A program made the translations under genes and the position numbers. The notes under the pieces were generated by a model. It did no database searches. It was not told where the DNA came from and saw nothing but the letters and a program-made list of their open reading frames with translations. A stretch of 64,000 nt of DNA from Erwinia sp. 198. GTDB lineage: Bacteria; Pseudomonadota; Gammaproteobacteria; Enterobacterales; Enterobacteriaceae. Shown here piece by piece: positions 37,431-45,559 of the stretch. Position 1 is the first letter of the stretch. Each line of letters begins with the position of its first letter. The stretch spans positions 1 through 64,000 of the forward strand of contig NZ_RHUM01000011.1 of NCBI RefSeq assembly GCF_003937915.1. The letters are read 5' to 3'.

Positions 37431-38513
37431 ATGCCATTACTATTCGATGAGTTATCTGGCGCGCCATCGTGGGTGCCTGCTTTATTGCTCGTCACGCTCT
37501 CTTTCGCTGCGGGGGCCGTTGCGCGATTTATCATTCTCAGGTTCATCCGCTACTGGCAGAATCGTGACAGGAAATTATTTAAATCCCTTGAAAAGCATCT
37601 TCGCGGATCAATTTTTCTTTTCATCCCACTGATGTTAATCAACGTCGGGCTTAATTATATTAATATTCACCCGCACTATCTTGATCTTATTACAACGATT
37701 ATTAATACCTTCATTATACTTTCGCTTTGTTCTATCCTGATTCGTTTGACTAATGTCGTGCAGGATATGCTTTTTATCCGCTATGACATTAATCTTTCTA
37801 ATAATCTTCGTGCCCGTAAAATCCGTACGCAGATAATATATGTAAAAAAGGTCGCTATCGTCCTGCTCGTGACGCTGTGTGTTTCACTGATCCTGCTCAG
37901 CTTCCCCGGCGTGCGAAAATTCGGCACCACAATTCTGGCCGGTGCCGGGGTGGCCGGAATAATAATTGGCTTTGCCCTGCAAAAGTCGCTCGTTAACCTG
38001 TTTGCCGGTATTCAGATAGCCTTCACCCAACCGATTAAAATTGATGATGCTGTAGTGGTTGAAAAAGAATGGGGCTGGATTGAGGAGATAAACCTGACTT
38101 ATGTGGTCGTGCGTATCTGGGATCTGCGCCGACTGGTTCTGCCCATCACCTACTTTACAGAAAATGCCTTCCAGAACTGGACGCGTAATAACGCCCAAAT
38201 ATTAGGCACCGTTTTTCTTTACCTTGACTATTCGATGCCCTTAGAACCGCTGCGAAAGCATTTTGAAAAAATCCTCAGTGAAACAAAACTCTGGGATCGG
38301 GAAACTCAGGTGCTCCAGGTGACGGATACTGATGACAGAACCATGACCATCAGATTATTAATGACGGCACAAAATTCCCCCATGGCCTTTGATTTACGCT
38401 GCCACGTGCGGGAAAAAATGATTGAGTTTATTCAGCAAAACTACCCGCAGTGCCTGCCTAAAACCAGGGCTACCCTGGCCGATCCGCTGCTTGACGGTCC
38501 GGGAAGTCGATAA
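37431..38513 (+). CDS. Mechanosensitive channel of the MscS family
   Basis: Inner-membrane channel of 360 residues that should open under membrane tension and release solutes during osmotic downshock. There are about five hydrophobic helices, the last one being the pore helix (TTILAGAGVAGIIIGFALQK) followed by SLVNLFAGIQIAFTQPIKID, the MscS signature, and a soluble beta/alpha cage domain. An AGGG site seven bases before the ATG supports the start. It is larger than E. coli MscS (286) and resembles the YbdG/YnaI-size group. Monocistronic. Confidence 0.93.
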   Translation: MPLLFDELSGAPSWVPALLLVTLSFAAGAVARFIILRFIRYWQNRDRKLFKSLEKHLRGSIFLFIPLMLINVGLNYINIHPHYLDLITTIINTFIILSLCSILIRLTNVVQDMLFIRYDINLSNNLRARKIRTQIIYVKKVAIVLLVTLCVSLILLSFPGVRKFGTTILAGAGVAGIIIGFALQKSLVNLFAGIQIAFTQPIKIDDAVVVEKEWGWIEEINLTYVVVRIWDLRRLVLPITYFTENAFQNWTRNNAQILGTVFLYLDYSMPLEPLRKHFEKILSETKLWDRETQVLQVTDTDDRTMTIRLLMTAQNSPMAFDLRCHVREKMIEFIQQNYPQCLPKTRATLADPLLDGPGSR

Positions 38514-38687
38514 TTAATCGCGTTTGTTTTTCTGGATAATGAGAGTGGAACGTACAGTACGCGGCACAAGCATCAGGACAGCTGTGCTTCCGCTTCTCGC
38601 TTTCAGGGCGCCATGCGCTGGCTTTGTGCCAGACGGGCGTCCGGGTAAAAGACGCCATAAGGCATCACAGACAGGGCCAGCGCTGTG

Positions 38688-39947
38688 TTAATGACGTAAC
38701 GGCTGCGCTGCAGGCACGAAAAACTGATATGACCCGTCGCGTCGTGCTTTCGCCTGGTACATCGCTTTATCGGCATTTTCAAACAGCATGTTGGCCGATG
38801 CCGCCCCAAACCGTGCGAGGCTAATGCCAACAGACGCCCCAATACGTACTTCTGTGCTATTGATAGCGAATGGCTCTTTCAGGCTGTTAATAATGCGCCG
38901 GGCGATGGCAGACGCCGCCTTGCGATTGATGCACTTCGCGGCTACCACAAACTCATCTCCGCCCAGACGCGCCACCGCATCGCCAGGGCGCATACAGCGT
39001 CGTAGCCGCTCGCCTACCAGCCGTAGCAAAACGTCCCCTACCGCGTGCCCCATCGAATCATTGACCGCTTTAAATCCGTTTAAATCGATAAAAAGGACGG
39101 TCGTGTAGGCCAGATCTTTGCCCTGCGCAAGCATATGGCTCACCCGGTCGTTGATCCAGCCCCGATTAGGTAGACCGGTTAAGGTATCGCGGGTTGCCAG
39201 TTTTTCGAGCTTGCGGATCCGCTCTTTATCATGAGTAATATCCCGTGAAACCAGCACTGCGCCGATGTTCTTGCCAGTGGAAGGGTCGCTGACGCCGCAG
39301 GCCTTGGTGCCGAGCGTAATGTAATGACCGTCGCGATGCTGCTTGCGCACCTCGACTACATCCGACCGCACGCCACCGTTGAAAAGGAATACCAGTGCAT
39401 CCGTAGCGGATGCTCGGTCGTCGCGATGCAGGAAATCCACCACCGGTTGACCTTTCATCTCATCGGCTGACCAGCCTATCATTTTGCTGTAAGAAGGCGA
39501 GACTGAAACGTACCTGCCGTCTGCATCGCAATGGGCGATCAGGTCAGTGCTGTTTTCAATTAACAGGCGGTATTCCGCCGCGGTGCGCAGCGCGTCTTCC
39601 AGGGCTTTGCGCTGCCCGGTTATATCAAAGATAAAGCCGCTATATTGCCGACAGGGAACATTGGGTGGGCAGTCAGGCAGGCCTGAAACAATCACGCATC
39701 GTGTCGTTCCATCCAGACAACGGATCGGCACTTCGATATGAAAAGGCGTGACGCATTCCAACGCCGCGGTAAGCTGCAGCGCGATCTGCGCATCATCATC
39801 AGCCTGTGCGAGCCTCAGCCATGCACTTAGCGTTACGCCTTCAAGCGTGGGTATAAGGCCAGCAGGACTTTCCTGACTGGTGATGCAAATGCCCTGGGCG
39901 TCTGTGGACCAAACGGCGGAAAGAGTGGGTTTGATCACTGTGTTCAT
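38688..39947 (-). CDS. PAS-GGDEF diguanylate cyclase
   Basis: Cytoplasmic protein of 419 residues. The first ~120 residues look like a diverged PAS domain with a PAC-like end (YSGFIFDITGQRKALEDAL). Residues ~125-240 are a clear PAS domain (LLIENSTDLIAHCDADGRYV, SPSYSKMIGWSADEMKG). The C-terminal cyclase has DTLTGLPNRGWINDRV, FIDLNGFKAVNDSMGHAVGD and an intact RLGGDEF active site. RPGD lies exactly five residues before GGDEF, the inhibitory I-site, so the enzyme should be feedback-inhibited by c-di-GMP. The input signal is unknown; there are no transmembrane helices. Confidence 0.92.
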   Translation of the reverse strand: MNTVIKPTLSAVWSTDAQGICITSQESPAGLIPTLEGVTLSAWLRLAQADDDAQIALQLTAALECVTPFHIEVPIRCLDGTTRCVIVSGLPDCPPNVPCRQYSGFIFDITGQRKALEDALRTAAEYRLLIENSTDLIAHCDADGRYVSVSPSYSKMIGWSADEMKGQPVVDFLHRDDRASATDALVFLFNGGVRSDVVEVRKQHRDGHYITLGTKACGVSDPSTGKNIGAVLVSRDITHDKERIRKLEKLATRDTLTGLPNRGWINDRVSHMLAQGKDLAYTTVLFIDLNGFKAVNDSMGHAVGDVLLRLVGERLRRCMRPGDAVARLGGDEFVVAAKCINRKAASAIARRIINSLKEPFAINSTEVRIGASVGISLARFGAASANMLFENADKAMYQAKARRDGSYQFFVPAAQPLRH

Positions 39948-40359
39948 GGTGGTCGGGTCCGTTGTTGGCTGATGCCGCAGTTTCTACGGTGCCATTTCAC
40001 CTGCCGGAGCGGGAAATTATCTATGGCAAAACTCTGGGTCAGAAGTAGTAGACTACGTTTATCGGCTAATTCACTTATAACCTTTAATGAATATTGCTCG
40101 ATTAAACGGCTGTACAGTCTGCAACTGCCGCGTTATGCAACGTGTACAGACTGGCAATTTATCCCGGTATCGTTACGTTATGTAAGGCCGCCTCGATCCG
40201 GGAACCGATATGCCCGCATCCCGCTCATCACTGCCCTTGCGCCTGGTACGGGCTGTTCCGTATCAGAAGCTGATGTGAAAAATATGCCGTTGCGATCGGC
40301 AGGCAACTATTCTGTCTTACACAACCCATCTGCAATATGAGTACGCTGAGGATGTCGCC
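39948..40359. other. Divergent intergenic region
   Basis: It separates the diguanylate cyclase (minus) from the peroxidase (plus). A 122-codon plus-strand frame is present but has no recognisable domain and a biased, unlikely composition; I do not call it. GAGGA at 40346-40350 is the ribosome site of the peroxidase gene. Confidence 0.45.
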
Positions 40360-40839
40360 ATGACCATGTTTCATCAACTTACCGCCACCAGCCTGAGTGG
40401 CCAGCCGATCCCTATGGCCGACTACGCCGGCAAGCTGGTTATTGTGGTCAATACCGCCAGCCACTGTGGCTTTACGCCACAATACGCGGGCCTTGAATCG
40501 CTCTACGGGAAGTACGCCGCCCAGGGGCTGGTAGTGCTGGGTTTTCCCTGCAATCAGTTTGGAAAACAGGAGCCCGGCGGTGCTGACGACATCGCGCAGA
40601 CCTGCCACATCAACTATGGCGTGAGCTTTCCGATGTTTGAGAAGGTGGCGGTCAACGGTGCCTTAGCGCATCCGGTATTTCGTTATCTGAAAGCCGAATT
40701 GCCCGGCGTGCTGGGCGGGCGGATCAAATGGAATTTTACTAAGTTCCTGATTGGACGCGACGGCACACCGCTCAGGCGTTTTGCACCGATTACCCCCCCG
40801 GAGAAAATGGAAACCGCGATCCTTGCTGCACTGGAATAA
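40360..40839 (+). CDS. Glutathione peroxidase-family protein (BtuE-like)
   Basis: Thiol peroxidase of 159 residues, active on hydroperoxides with thioredoxin or glutathione as reductant. The catalytic cysteine lies in NTASHCGFTPQY, with the other catalytic-site residues in GFPCNQFGKQEPG and IKWNFTKFLI. This is a cysteine (not selenocysteine) enzyme, and a second Cys in DDIAQTCHINYG could act as the resolving cysteine. The ATG at 40360 has a GAGGA site eight bases upstream. It is slightly shorter than E. coli BtuE (183). Monocistronic. Confidence 0.92.
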   Translation: MTMFHQLTATSLSGQPIPMADYAGKLVIVVNTASHCGFTPQYAGLESLYGKYAAQGLVVLGFPCNQFGKQEPGGADDIAQTCHINYGVSFPMFEKVAVNGALAHPVFRYLKAELPGVLGGRIKWNFTKFLIGRDGTPLRRFAPITPPEKMETAILAALE

Positions 40840-41013
40840 GCGCTTCAGTCAAATTATAAAGGCTGTGCAGTAGCCTGATATAACGTATCGCAGCGGTAGT
40901 AAGAAATGACGAGAGCAGCGCGTTATTGACTTGTGTGCTTTGCTGAATGGGAAGGTTTGTGCTGGTGCCGACAAACCGGATTAACCGACTGTGACAGAGC
41001 GCTTGATGAATAT

Positions 41014-41037
41014 CCGCTTTGTGTCAGAAGCGGACGT
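41014..41037. repeat. Dispersed 24-bp repeat, copy A
   Basis: CCGCTTTGTGTCAGAAGCGG-ACGT; 21 of 24 bases match copy B at 43786, in the same orientation. Copy A also forms a 7-bp hairpin (TCCGCTT/AAGCGGA). The two copies bracket the nitroreductase-NMO-LysR block. Confidence 0.6.
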
Positions 41038-41110
41038 CGGCCTGCACATGCTGTTTGGTTCCACGTGCCTTGTCGGACACGTGGCCAGTATATTCAATAA
41101 CGCATTTCAG

Positions 41111-41788
41111 TTACTGATGAAATGTGACGCTTTCACCGAGTGGCGCTTTATTAATCCTGTATTGATTTGCAGGGTGATGCCGGTCCGGATAGCCCAGAGA
41201 GATACCGAACAGTAGTTTAAACGCCGGGTCTACACCCAGTTCTTCGCGGATAGTTTCGGCGTAAAAGCCCAGCATGGTCTGCGGAATACCGCCCAGGCCG
41301 TGAGCAGTGAGAGACAGCAGCAGCGTCTGAGCGTACATGCCTGTGTCACCCGCTACACGAACGTTATCGCCTACTTCCGGCATAAAAAGCAGCGCAACAT
41401 GGGGCGCATTAAAGAATTCCAGATTACGGCGTGAAGCATCGCGCCGCTGCTCATAGTCCTCACGTTTAACGCCGATGGCCTGATAATAGGCAGCGCCCTG
41501 TTCTCTGGAACGTTCATGGTAGATGCCAGGGAAATCGCTGGTGTCAAAACTGAAGTCTGGCGTCAGCAGTCCCGCATCGTCCGCCGCAAGAAGGGCCTTG
41601 CTCAGCGCATCCCTTTTTGAACCTGAGACAATATGCGTTTGCCAGGGCTGGGTATTACAGTTTGACGGTGAGCGCTGCGCATCCTCCAGCACCGAGCGGA
41701 GTATGTCTTGCGGAACCGGATCGGCAAGAAAATTACGTACTGAATGGCGCTCACGCACGACATCCCGAAAAAGCATTGCTTCAGACAT
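41111..41788 (-). CDS. Nitroreductase-family FMN protein
   Basis: Cytoplasmic NAD(P)H:FMN oxidoreductase of 225 residues, expected to reduce nitroaromatics, quinones or related compounds as a dimer. The FMN-binding start RDVVRERHSVRNFLADPVPQ and RSPSNCNTQPWQTHIVSG are typical, and the C-terminal SLGYPDRHHPANQYRINKAP completes the fold. It lies 12 bp behind the nitronate monooxygenase gene on the same strand, so the two are one operon. The pairing of a nitro-group reducer and a nitronate oxidiser suggests handling of nitro compounds. Confidence 0.92.
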   Translation of the reverse strand: MSEAMLFRDVVRERHSVRNFLADPVPQDILRSVLEDAQRSPSNCNTQPWQTHIVSGSKRDALSKALLAADDAGLLTPDFSFDTSDFPGIYHERSREQGAAYYQAIGVKREDYEQRRDASRRNLEFFNAPHVALLFMPEVGDNVRVAGDTGMYAQTLLLSLTAHGLGGIPQTMLGFYAETIREELGVDPAFKLLFGISLGYPDRHHPANQYRINKAPLGESVTFHQ

Positions 41789-41800
41789 AGTGAGCCTCTT

Positions 41801-42757
41801 TTAAAAGTCCTGCATAAGATCGGCAACAATTTCTGCTGCCGGACGAATGGATTTAATAACGGAAATACCCGTGCCGGTAGACACGACGCCCTGGTCAAAG
41901 TTGCCAAGCCTCATGGCCTGCCACAGCGAGTGGTAGCCATTCATGGCTTTAAACATGGTTTCACGATCGGTGTCCTGCGAGTCTAACTCCGCAAGTTTCG
42001 GGCTTAGCCCGGTGGGCAAGGTCCGGTAATAAGCCGGCAGCGTACGGAACAACAGCAAATCCTCCGCCGTGGAATCGACAATCAGGCGTTTAACTTTGTC
42101 AGCGGCAGGGTTTTCAACCGCCGTCAAAAAAAGGCTACCCGCAAACACCCCTTCAGCCCCCAGCGCCAGCGCGGCACGCACGCCGCGGATATCACTTATA
42201 CCGCCCGCCGCAATGACCGGAATGCTGACGCTGTCCACGATCATGGGAACGATGCTGAATGTACCAATCACCCTGGATGGCACGGTGCCACCTTCGTCAA
42301 AACCTGTGGCAATAATAATGTCGGCGCCTAATCTCTCCGCCTCTTTAGAATTGGCAATAGAGGGCGTGAGCGCGCGGTAAAGAATTTTTATACTGCGGCT
42401 TTTAAAAAAATCATAGATTTCAGGGGTCAGCACCTCATTGATAAGTACCACTTCCACGCCTTCTTCTGCCAGCATTTCAGCAGTAGGCTGCCAGAAACTC
42501 ATGTCCGGGCCGTTGATCAGGGTTGCAGCAAAAGGGTTATTCGTCAGCTTTTTAACTTTGCGGATCTCCTCCCGCATACGATCCAACGCCACATAGCGAG
42601 ATCCCGGCAGGCTTTTCTGTCCGGCATGGGGCCCAAGGGTGCCAAGACCACCCGCGTTTGAAACCGCAGCAACCAGTTCCGCATTAGTCAGAAAATATAA
42701 GGGTGCCTGTATAAGTGGATAGCGAATATTTAAGATTTTAGTGACGCGGCTGTTCAT
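41801..42757 (-). CDS. Nitronate monooxygenase (2-nitropropane dioxygenase family)
   Basis: FMN-dependent TIM-barrel enzyme of 318 residues that oxidises alkyl nitronates such as propionate 3-nitronate, a plant defence toxin, to aldehydes and nitrite (family knowledge). Visible features are the start YPLIQAPLYFLTNAELVAAV, then VSNAGGLGTLGPHAG, IIATGFDEGGTVPS near the catalytic region, and IPVIAAGGISDIRGVRAALA, LGAEGVFAGSLFL for phosphate binding. The expected His-Gly-Gly pocket is replaced by FDEGG, so enzyme class within the family is uncertain. First gene of the operon with the nitroreductase, divergent from a LysR regulator. Confidence 0.88.
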   Translation of the reverse strand: MNSRVTKILNIRYPLIQAPLYFLTNAELVAAVSNAGGLGTLGPHAGQKSLPGSRYVALDRMREEIRKVKKLTNNPFAATLINGPDMSFWQPTAEMLAEEGVEVVLINEVLTPEIYDFFKSRSIKILYRALTPSIANSKEAERLGADIIIATGFDEGGTVPSRVIGTFSIVPMIVDSVSIPVIAAGGISDIRGVRAALALGAEGVFAGSLFLTAVENPAADKVKRLIVDSTAEDLLLFRTLPAYYRTLPTGLSPKLAELDSQDTDRETMFKAMNGYHSLWQAMRLGNFDQGVVSTGTGISVIKSIRPAAEIVADLMQDF

Positions 42758-42846
42758 TTTTAGATCCTGAAGAAATCACTCAGACAAAATTTTACCCTTT
42801 GCAAAATGGAATGGAATCACCAAAAATAGATCTGTTCTTCCCAAAA

Positions 42847-43728
42847 ATGGAAAGTAGAGTGGATTTTAACGCAACGAAATTGTTCATCGCGGTAGTGAAT
42901 GCCGGAAGCTTTTCCGCGGCCAGTGGCAGAACAGGGATACCGCTCTCCACATTAAGTCGGAAAATTAATGAGCTCGAACAGGCATTGAGCGTACAGCTCC
43001 TGGAGCGTTCGCGGCATGGGGTCAAACCCACCTATAAAGGGCAACAATTTTTTGAACAGGCCCGTCTGGGTATTGAGTTACTGGAGGATGCGCAAAAGTC
43101 CGTCACCTCTGTCCACACCCTACAGGGAAAATTGCGTCTGTCTGTTCCACCTAATTTTTCACTATGGTGGGATTTATTGATCGCGTTTCAGCAACGTTAT
43201 CCCGATATCACCGTGTTTTGTCATTCCAGCGAAAGGATTGTTGATTTGTTCGGGGATGGCGTCGATGTGGCACTCAGAATGGGCGACCTGAATACGGATG
43301 ACGTCATCGCTAAGCACCTGATGACCTTGGAAACATTGTTTGTTGCAAGCCCGGACTTATTGGCACGTTACGGCACACCTGAGACTCTGGCGGAAATGGC
43401 CCGCCTTCCGGTTGCTGCCTGGGAAAGCCTGGATCACGGCTTTTTTGAGTGGGGTTCGGGAAGCGAAAGAGTCAAATATGAGCCCTTCTTTTCCACTAAT
43501 AACACCCAGGGCTTAATTCATTACGCTCTGCAGGGTAAAAGCATTGCTCAGGTACTGGATTTTGCAGCCAGACCCTGGCTGCAAAGCGGTGAGCTGATTC
43601 AGCTTTTACCAGATAAAGCCACGCAGAAGCTTCCACTACACCTTGTCTACGCCCGGCATAAACATCCCTCAGCACTGGTACGAGCGTATCTGGAGTTTTG
43701 CACCGAATGGGTCGGGAAGCTGAATTAG
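42847..43728 (+). CDS. LysR-family regulator of the nitro-compound operon
   Basis: DNA-binding protein of 293 residues with helix-turn-helix at FNATKLFIAVVNAGSFSAAS and IPLSTLSRKINELEQALSVQ, then a co-inducer domain (GKLRLSVPPNFSLWWDLLIA). It is divergent from the nitronate monooxygenase/nitroreductase pair, so it very probably controls them. Start uncertain: ATG 42847 gives the usual N-terminus, and an ATG at 42811 is also in frame. A TTTT-N9-AAAA dyad at 42790-42806 lies in the divergent region and is a weak operator candidate. Confidence 0.88.
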   Translation: MESRVDFNATKLFIAVVNAGSFSAASGRTGIPLSTLSRKINELEQALSVQLLERSRHGVKPTYKGQQFFEQARLGIELLEDAQKSVTSVHTLQGKLRLSVPPNFSLWWDLLIAFQQRYPDITVFCHSSERIVDLFGDGVDVALRMGDLNTDDVIAKHLMTLETLFVASPDLLARYGTPETLAEMARLPVAAWESLDHGFFEWGSGSERVKYEPFFSTNNTQGLIHYALQGKSIAQVLDFAARPWLQSGELIQLLPDKATQKLPLHLVYARHKHPSALVRAYLEFCTEWVGKLN

Positions 43729-43785
43729 CGTGATAACAACAACGCCCGCTCCTTGCTCGAAGCGGACTCTGGCTGACGATCAGGG

Positions 43786-43809
43786 CCGTTTAGTGTCAGG
43801 AGCGGACGT
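43786..43809. repeat. Dispersed 24-bp repeat, copy B
   Basis: CCGTTTAGTGTCAGGAGCGG-ACGT, matching copy A (41014) at 21 of 24 bases. A further related fragment (AAGCGGACTCTGGCTGACG) precedes it at about 43760. It lies between the convergent LysR and carotene dioxygenase genes. Confidence 0.6.
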
Positions 43810-43902
43810 TGCTAATTACAGGTGTACTAATCAATGGGAGCTGATAACAATCTCTTTATGGCATGAAAAAGACATTTTTATTAAATGCGCAAATGCTTTA
43901 AT

Positions 43903-44724
43903 TTATTGATGCCATCCGCTATGCGACTGCTTTTCAAACCATGGCGTAATAATCAAATGCGGGATGGCAAGTGCCGCCAGTGCGGCAAATAACGAGCGGA
44001 TACCAGCGACATCGTGAGGTTGCATCAGAAAGCTCGTCAGCACGACCAACAGGATTGCTGCAACCAGCACCGGCCAGACGGCGCGCAGATAGTCGGAATA
44101 GTGCGAAAACCCCAACAAATTACGTCGCTCTCGGGTCTGCGGTAGCGCATGCAGAATTAAAAAACCCATTGAGAATCCGACAAAGGGCGGCAGCAGCAGC
44201 AGCGTCAGCGTCCCCACAAGCAGACGTCTTTCACGCCGGTACGCTCCTGCAGCTACTAAACACAATGCAGCGATTCCGCCGGCGACGGCCATGCCTGCTG
44301 TAACACTATCGGGCATGGCAGAACCGGGCCCCGCCTGATGCAGAATGGATCTGTACTCTGCCAGATGCAGCGTGGCAGGCGTTGCGATCAAACTGATGCC
44401 ACGCGACAGCCGCTCAGCTATATGACCGTGCGGCGCATCTTCCAGCGCAAAATGCACGGCGGACGCCATCAGGAATCCCGGCAGCGCTACCGCCGGACTC
44501 CAGTGCCACCAAAACAAACAAAGCACAATGACCAGACCGTAACCTGCCAGAAACGGCAGTTGCCGATCGCGTCTGACGACCTCCAGGTCGCTTGCGCCGT
44601 GCGCCATGCCAACGATCCCGATCGCGATAACAGCAAACAGCACCTGGGCTGCCAGTGGACTGAAAGCGGCAACCAGCGCTCCCCCCCAGAGCGCCAGCCA
44701 GCCTGTGTGCTGTTGCAGGATCAT
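43903..44724 (-). CDS. blh: Brp/Blh-family beta-carotene 15,15'-dioxygenase
   Basis: Integral-membrane iron enzyme that splits beta-carotene into two retinals. Of 273 residues, about eight hydrophobic helices carry the four family histidines: GMAHGASDLEV (His42), ASAVHFALED (His91), FLILHALPQTRER (His192) and AIPHLIITPW (His256). The ATG overlaps the rhodopsin stop by 4 bp (ATGA), so translation is coupled. This gene pairing is the standard retinal supply for bacterial rhodopsins. Its substrate is provided by the crtE-B operon 20 kb away. Alternative members of this family act only as rhodopsin-associated proteins, but the four histidines argue for an active enzyme. Confidence 0.92.
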   Translation of the reverse strand: MILQQHTGWLALWGGALVAAFSPLAAQVLFAVIAIGIVGMAHGASDLEVVRRDRQLPFLAGYGLVIVLCLFWWHWSPAVALPGFLMASAVHFALEDAPHGHIAERLSRGISLIATPATLHLAEYRSILHQAGPGSAMPDSVTAGMAVAGGIAALCLVAAGAYRRERRLLVGTLTLLLLPPFVGFSMGFLILHALPQTRERRNLLGFSHYSDYLRAVWPVLVAAILLVVLTSFLMQPHDVAGIRSLFAALAALAIPHLIITPWFEKQSHSGWHQ

Positions 44725-45434
44725 ATCCGCACTGCGCCATCGCGCTCAGCATAGCGCAAAGCTTTCTCCAGGTTTGCCGCCGCGTAGAATGCGTAAAACA
44801 CTTTGGCGATAATATCGAGGATAAGGAACGCCCAGATCGATGAAGGATCGGTAATGATTTTTAGCCCTTCCGGCCCGACAAGAAAAACCACAGGATAAAT
44901 AAACCAGACCACTGTCAGCAGTGCGACGTTTTTATTATAAGCTCCCGCCAGCGCGCTGCCACGCTCAGCCGCCATCTGGCGCAGCGGTCCCCACAGCAGA
45001 TACACCACCCCAAGAAACGCCGCGCAGGACCAGAGATACCAGACCCATTTACCGGCCGTTGTCTCAGCCAGCGAAGAGATGAGGCCGGTAATAATCATCA
45101 TTACGTCCAGTACGATAATGGCGGTTAGAAAGCCGCCTGTCTCACCTGGCTTGCCATGCTCATGGAAGGCAAGCATGACCAGCCCTGCCAGCAGGATCGG
45201 CGTGGTGACTGACCAGTCGGCATAGCGCGCCATATAAACGGTGGTACCACTGTCGAGCGTCAGGTTGCCATAGCCAAATGCCATTGCCAGATAGGCGGTT
45301 GCAGCAATGAAGGGAACGGATGCGTGCATCAGAGTATGATGACGGGAAGGAAAAGTTTTACTGCCGCTGGCATAGATTGCCAGTGACGCAATCGCCATAA
45401 CCGAAAAGCCGATGAGAAATGCAGTTTGATCCAT
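44721..45434 (-). CDS. Type 1 microbial rhodopsin, predicted light-driven proton pump with DTG motif
   Basis: Seven-helix retinal protein of 237 residues. Lys211 in helix G (LILDIIAKVFYAFY) is the Schiff-base lysine, with Asp207 as second counter-ion. In helix C (MARYADWSVTTPILLAGLVM) Arg70, Asp73 and Thr77 match bacteriorhodopsin Arg82, Asp85 and Thr89, but the proton-donor position (bacteriorhodopsin Asp96) is Gly84. Leu81 sits at the proteorhodopsin tuning site, predicting green absorption. Trp177, Tyr180 and Pro181 line the retinal pocket in helix F. The ATG at 45434 has a GGAGT site; the frame runs 17 codons further upstream without support. First gene of an operon with the carotene dioxygenase. 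Outward proton pumping is the default prediction; a slow or sensory role is possible because no transducer gene is near. Confidence 0.95.
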   Translation of the reverse strand: MDQTAFLIGFSVMAIASLAIYASGSKTFPSRHHTLMHASVPFIAATAYLAMAFGYGNLTLDSGTTVYMARYADWSVTTPILLAGLVMLAFHEHGKPGETGGFLTAIIVLDVMMIITGLISSLAETTAGKWVWYLWSCAAFLGVVYLLWGPLRQMAAERGSALAGAYNKNVALLTVVWFIYPVVFLVGPEGLKIITDPSSIWAFLILDIIAKVFYAFYAAANLEKALRYAERDGAVRI

Positions 45435-45531
45435 CTTAATTACTCCTGTGCAGAGACGCGCTGAATACGCCTGCTGCGCTGCCATAGAAAATGTAGAGAT
45501 AAAGTTATATTCCGGATGGGAATATGCTTGA

Positions 45532-45559
45532 AGTATATGACCTTATTTGCATCCTGCAA
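45532..45559 (-). promoter_or_regulatory. Predicted rhodopsin-operon promoter with overlapping palindrome
   Basis: On the minus strand TTGCAG (45559-45554) and TATACT (45537-45532) are separated by 16 bp and resemble -35 and -10 boxes, about 100 bp ahead of the rhodopsin ATG. The -35 is embedded in a perfect 13-bp palindrome, TTGCA-GGA-TGCAA (45547-45559), which could be an operator for an unidentified regulator. Confidence 0.55.

Noticed and set aside
39972-40340. 122-codon plus-strand frame ahead of the peroxidase gene
   Set aside because: No domain, unlikely composition, and it overlaps the divergent promoter region.
40991-41215. 74-codon frame beside the nitroreductase gene
   Set aside because: It consists largely of the dispersed 24-bp repeat and the antisense end of the nitroreductase gene.
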